From NCBI GenBank assembly GCA_041687295.1, contig JAWLCG010000202.1, positions 1 through 9,050 of the forward strand: a stretch of DNA of 9,050 nucleotides, in the 5' to 3' direction. Source of the DNA: JAWLCG01 sp041687295 (lineage in GTDB: Bacteria; Planctomycetota; Phycisphaerae; SM23-33; FEN-1343). Position numbers and translations under genes: made by a program. This document shows positions 6,288-9,050 of the stretch, one piece after another (positions within the stretch are counted from its first letter, which is position 1; each line of letters opens with the position of its first letter). The notes under the pieces were generated by a model. It had not been told where the DNA came from. It saw only the letters and a program-made list of their open reading frames with translations, and did no database searches.

Positions 6288-7280
6288 ATGAGACACACGG
6301 TTCTACTGTTGGGCCTGGCGTTGGGGCTGGCCGGCTGCGGGGCGCAGGACTGGTGGCTGGGCGCCCGCGGCGGGGTGCTCTTCCAGGGCCTCGACGACGT
6401 GACCACCCCGGGCGCCCCGGCCGAGTTGGCGGCGTCGCTCCGCGGCGGCACGCTGGTGCAGGGGCTCAGCGACTACACGGTCCTGTTCTACCGCGACAAC
6501 CAGCGGATCGGCGCCGCCAAGACCGACGCCGAGGGCATCGCCCGCATCGAGCAGACCTTCGCCGAGCCGGGCCTCTACGCCGTCACCGCCACGCTCGACC
6601 CGGCCGAGCTGGGCTCCGCCGACGTGCCGACCAGCACGCTGACGGTGGCGGTCTTCGCGCCAGACGCCTCCCTGGCCGTCGTCGACCTCGACGAGACCGT
6701 CGTCGGCGAGGGCTTCGACCAGGTGCTGCTGGCCGACCCGACCCCCATGCCCTACAGTCGACCGGTGCTGCGCGAGCTGGCCCGGCGGCACCAGATCCTC
6801 TACCTCACCCACCGGCCGGACATCCTCGTCCGCCGCAGCCGGCTTTGGCTGCAGACCAAGGGCTTCCCGCCGGGGCCGCTCATCGGCAGCACGCGGGCGG
6901 GATTGCTCGAGGGCAGCGGGGCATTCAAGTCGGCGGTCATCGAGCGGCTCCAGGAGCACTTCGCCGTCGAGATCGGCATCGGCGACAAGATCTCCGACGC
7001 CCAGGCCTACCACGAGCACGGCCTGCAGACTTTCCTGGTCATCCAGCCCGGGCCCCTGCCGCCCTGGGAGCTGCGCGAGCTGGCCGAGCGGCTCGAGGCC
7101 CTGCCCCCCGAGGTGCAGGTGGTGACCGACTGGCGAGAAATCCTCGCCGCGCTGGACACCGGGGCCCGCTTCGACCGCCCCGACGTCCAGCAGCGGCTCG
7201 GCCGACTCGCCGACGCCCGCGAGGCCCAGCTGCACGCCCAGACCCAGCCCGCTCGATCCGTGCAGGAGATCCAGCCATGA
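6288..7280 (+). CDS. Lipoprotein with HAD-fold phosphatase-like domain
   Basis: A 330-residue exported lipoprotein. Signal peptide MRHTVLLLGLALGLAGC has a lipobox with Cys17. Residues about 45-125 resemble an immunoglobulin/transthyretin-like beta domain (TDAEGIARIEQTFAEPGLYAVTATL). Residues 128-250 are a HAD-superfamily domain: motif I DLDET (Asp133, Asp135, Thr137), motif II in YLTHRP (Thr174), Lys214, and motif IV GDKISD (Asp233, Asp237). The KGFPPGP segment and GIGDKISDAQAY recall LNS2/App1-type phosphatidate phosphatases; DLDET also recalls class IIIB acid phosphatases such as lipoprotein e(P4). All catalytic residues are present, so phosphatase activity at the envelope is likely, perhaps on a lipid phosphate. 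GGAG lies six bases before the ATG. The stop overlaps the next start as ATGA, so both are probably translated together. Confidence 0.85.
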   Translation: MRHTVLLLGLALGLAGCGAQDWWLGARGGVLFQGLDDVTTPGAPAELAASLRGGTLVQGLSDYTVLFYRDNQRIGAAKTDAEGIARIEQTFAEPGLYAVTATLDPAELGSADVPTSTLTVAVFAPDASLAVVDLDETVVGEGFDQVLLADPTPMPYSRPVLRELARRHQILYLTHRPDILVRRSRLWLQTKGFPPGPLIGSTRAGLLEGSGAFKSAVIERLQEHFAVEIGIGDKISDAQAYHEHGLQTFLVIQPGPLPPWELRELAERLEALPPEVQVVTDWREILAALDTGARFDRPDVQQRLGRLADAREAQLHAQTQPARSVQEIQP

Positions 7281-8902
7281 CAACGCCCCCCATGACCGGT
7301 ACCGAAGCTCCAACCCACGCCCACGGATGGCAATCCGTGGGCGTGGGCAAAACCTTTGCTCAATCCGCAGGCGAAAGCGCAGGGCGATCTCGCGGCCATG
7401 TCGAGCCCGGTGCCACGGTTCAAACGCCTCGAAGACGTGGCTACAGACTCCGCAGCCACGGCACCCGGGCGCTTCTTCTGGCCCTGGCGCTGGCGATCGT
7501 CGCTTTGGCGGGGTGCGTGCCGTCTGAGCCGCTGGAGGCTGGGCGGATGGACGAGCTGTGGGCGGCCGAGCCCTGCCAGTGGTCGCTCGCGCAGGCCGAG
7601 CCGCTGGAGGTCGAGGGCCGACGGCTGCCCTACCGCTACGAGGCGGTCTACGAGCCCAGCGTGGTCTGGTCGGTCATCGGCCTGCACCGCACGGTCGAGC
7701 AGTTGGGCGAGCTGGAGGAGCGGGCGGTCTTCCCCATCAGCCGCCAGCACGCCGAGGCCCTGGGCTCACTGCTGGGCCTGCTGGCCGATCGGGTGGAGGC
7801 GCTCTCGTCCGCCCTGGCCGACCTGGGCGACCCCGCCGCCACGCGCGACTGGGCGGACGCGACGGCCCGGCTGGTCGGCGAGGTGCACCGCATGACGGCC
7901 GCCCTGGACCCCGACCCCCCCGACCGCCCCGACACCGACGTCAGTGACACCGCCGCCTGGATCGTCGTGCCCGTCCTGCAGGCCCTGGCCAGCGCCACCG
8001 GCGACACCGACGCCCTGGAGCCCGCGCGGCTGGAGTTCGAGATCCGCCGGACCGAGCGGATGCTCGCCCGCATCATCCTGAACACCAGCTTCCGCTTCAT
8101 CGGTCGCGCCCTGCCGGCCCAGGCCCTCGACGAGGTCCTCGCCGTCCAGCGTAGCCAGGCCCCCGCCCGCGCCCGGCGCAATACCGCCCTGCTGCTGCTG
8201 TGGTACCGCCACATCACGCCGCAGGCCTACAAGATCATGCCCAGCACGGCCGAGCAGGCATCGGCCGCCGCCGGCCGACTCGCCGACGGCCTGCGGTATA
8301 TGGCCGAGGTGGCCGGCAACTGGCCCCGCCTGCAGATGCTCGCCCTGGAGGTCCGCCACCTCCAGGGCCGACGGCTGGTGGGCCTGGAGTTCCAGACCCA
8401 GCGCGGGGCCGTGGTCGGCTTCCGCAACCTCGACCTGCTGGCGCCCGACGTGCTGTTCGCCGGGCACGGGCAGATCATCATCGAACCCGGGCCCGAAAAC
8501 GCGCCCAACCGCGTGGCCGTGCACTTCCAGGCCGTCGGCGACGGCGGGGTCGTGCTGGGCTTCGACAGCCCGGTCTACACCCTGGTCCGCTGGCTGGCGT
8601 TCCCACTGAAGACCAGTCGCCTGCGACAGGTCCGCTACCGCGACCTGGCCGACGAGACCACCCCCGGCACCACCCGCCTGGTCGAGCTGCTGCTGGAGGA
8701 CCTCGACGACCGCCAGGACCCCCGCCGCATGATCCGCGTGCGCACCCACACCCAGCCCGTCTTCGAGCCCCGCCCCGACCTGCCCCCCCGCCTGCGGGGC
8801 CGACAGAGCGAGGTCCTCTTCGAGTTCCTCACGCCGACCACACGCTACCACTACACGCACGAGAGCTTCGACAAGCCCGAGCTCTGGCAGGCGGGGCGGT
8901 GA
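7277..8902 (+). CDS. Lipoprotein of unknown function, with unusual long leader
   Basis: I recognise no family. From the ATGA overlap at 7277 the product is 541 residues. A hydrophobic stretch ALLLALALAIVALAGC ends in a lipobox with Cys80, so the mature part (80-541) should be a membrane-bound lipoprotein. The mature region starts with a mostly helical half (to about 350, including FEIRRTERMLARIILNTSFRFIG) and ends with a strand-rich half (VGLEFQTQRGAVVGFRN, QIIIEPG). The 64 residues before the hydrophobic core are far longer than normal for a signal peptide. Residues 13-24 (THAHGWQSVGVG) are the translation of the dispersed palindrome, so an insertion has probably altered the 5' end. A second frame from ATG 7398 has better codon bias until about 7455 and may mark the older start followed by a frameshift. 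The body is secure; the start is not. Confidence 0.75.
   Translation: MTTPPMTGTEAPTHAHGWQSVGVGKTFAQSAGESAGRSRGHVEPGATVQTPRRRGYRLRSHGTRALLLALALAIVALAGCVPSEPLEAGRMDELWAAEPCQWSLAQAEPLEVEGRRLPYRYEAVYEPSVVWSVIGLHRTVEQLGELEERAVFPISRQHAEALGSLLGLLADRVEALSSALADLGDPAATRDWADATARLVGEVHRMTAALDPDPPDRPDTDVSDTAAWIVVPVLQALASATGDTDALEPARLEFEIRRTERMLARIILNTSFRFIGRALPAQALDEVLAVQRSQAPARARRNTALLLLWYRHITPQAYKIMPSTAEQASAAAGRLADGLRYMAEVAGNWPRLQMLALEVRHLQGRRLVGLEFQTQRGAVVGFRNLDLLAPDVLFAGHGQIIIEPGPENAPNRVAVHFQAVGDGGVVLGFDSPVYTLVRWLAFPLKTSRLRQVRYRDLADETTPGTTRLVELLLEDLDDRQDPRRMIRVRTHTQPVFEPRPDLPPRLRGRQSEVLFEFLTPTTRYHYTHESFDKPELWQAGR
7314..7347 (-). repeat. Dispersed palindromic repeat, copy 3, inside a coding region
   Basis: Perfect 15-bp arms around a GGCA loop, made of the same 10-bp core (CCCACGGAT) plus five more pairs. 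The loop and the flank show that this copy is inverted relative to the other two: on the minus strand, TGCCCACGCCCACGGAT leads into a TGCC loop. It begins 34 bases after the HAD-lipoprotein stop, and within the frame of the following lipoprotein. Confidence 0.9.
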
Positions 8903-8958
8903 TTGGTTAATTGGTTAATTGGTTGATGGGTTAATTGGCTGATTGGCTGATTGGTTAT
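8903..8958. repeat. Seven-unit 8-bp tandem array
   Basis: Seven consecutive 8-bp units starting directly after the lipoprotein stop codon, consensus TTGGYTRA: two TTGGTTAA, one TTGGTTGA, one TGGGTTAA, two TTGGCTGA and a final TTGGTTAT. The array is AT-rich in very GC-rich DNA. As eight is not a multiple of three, TAA and TGA fall in all three plus-strand frames, making it a strong translational stop. Confidence 0.93.
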
Positions 8959-8963
8959 CTCTT

Positions 8964-9020
8964 GAGCCCCGAAGGGGCGGCAGTGCGCCACGGTGCGGCA
9001 CTGCCGCCCCTTCGGGGCTC
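8964..9020. repeat. Perfect palindrome with 23-bp arms
   Basis: Arms 8964-8986 and 8998-9020 are exact reverse complements around an 11-base loop. Each arm also contains its own hairpin, GCCCC-GAA-GGGGC on the left and GCCCC-TTC-GGGGC on the right, so the DNA could form a branched cruciform. It may terminate transcription of the lipoprotein operon, but no T-run follows; a dispersed intergenic repeat is equally likely. Beyond it, 9021-9050 holds nothing recognisable. Confidence 0.93.
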
Positions 9021-9050
9021 GGCGCATTGGGGGACGCCTGTTCCGGGGGC

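Noticed and set aside
2647..6291. A very long plus-strand open frame of over 1200 codons
   Set aside because: It runs antisense through the symporter and oxidoreductase genes, has low-complexity Gln/His/Arg/Gly composition, and is a by-product of GC-rich coding on the other strand.
6113..7276. Upstream open extension of the second lipoprotein frame
   Set aside because: It overlaps the HAD lipoprotein in a wrong frame with shadow-like composition; the ATGA overlap gives a natural start.
8903..8958. CRISPR array
   Set aside because: The units are 8 bp with no spacers; this is a simple tandem repeat.
8964..9020. Standard intrinsic terminator
   Set aside because: The stem is strong but neither strand has a T-run after it, so I list it as a repeat.

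Overview
The window is chromosomal DNA of a GC-rich bacterium. Coding regions use almost only G or C at third codon positions, genes have clear AGGAGG-type ribosome sites, and two lipoproteins carry a normal lipobox, so the cell is Gram-negative-like. An SSS-family sodium symporter, a Gfo/Idh/MocA oxidoreductase and a uroporphyrinogen-decarboxylase-like (MtaA/CmuA-type) protein, set among repeat-filled gaps, best suggest a Planctomycetota bacterium, perhaps Phycisphaerae-like. This assignment is inferred from style; there is no marker gene.

Layout. 1-193: no gene seen. 194-1079 (minus): a 72-residue membrane protein overlapping a DUF4230 protein. 1080-1321: divergent gap with a 17-bp direct duplication flanking a palindrome. 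1322-2455 (plus): UroD/MtaA-like protein. 2456-2700: convergent gap with two hairpins. 2701-4614 (minus): SSS symporter. 4615-4866: gap with three inverted repeats. 4867-6132 (minus): Gfo/Idh/MocA oxidoreductase. 6133-6287: divergent promoter region. 6288-7280 and 7277-8902 (plus): a HAD-fold lipoprotein, and a second lipoprotein of unknown function joined to it by an ATGA overlap. 8903-9020: a seven-unit 8-bp tandem array followed by a perfect 23-bp-arm palindrome.

How the genes work together. The oxidoreductase and symporter probably form a minus-strand transcription unit for uptake and oxidation of a sugar-like or polyol-like compound; the substrate cannot be read from sequence. The UroD-like gene faces them tail to tail and may or may not be related. 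The two lipoproteins form a tight two-gene operon at the envelope. The DUF4230 pair is also translationally coupled.

The most unusual aspect is the non-coding DNA. Most gaps hold a repeat, and the repeats are of several unrelated kinds. One palindrome family occurs three times (1151-1174, 4693-4716, 7314-7347). One copy sits between what look like target duplications, and another is translated as part of the N-terminal leader of a lipoprotein. A second repeat supplies the last ten codons and the stop of the DUF4230 gene. No complete new defence or biosynthetic system is visible.
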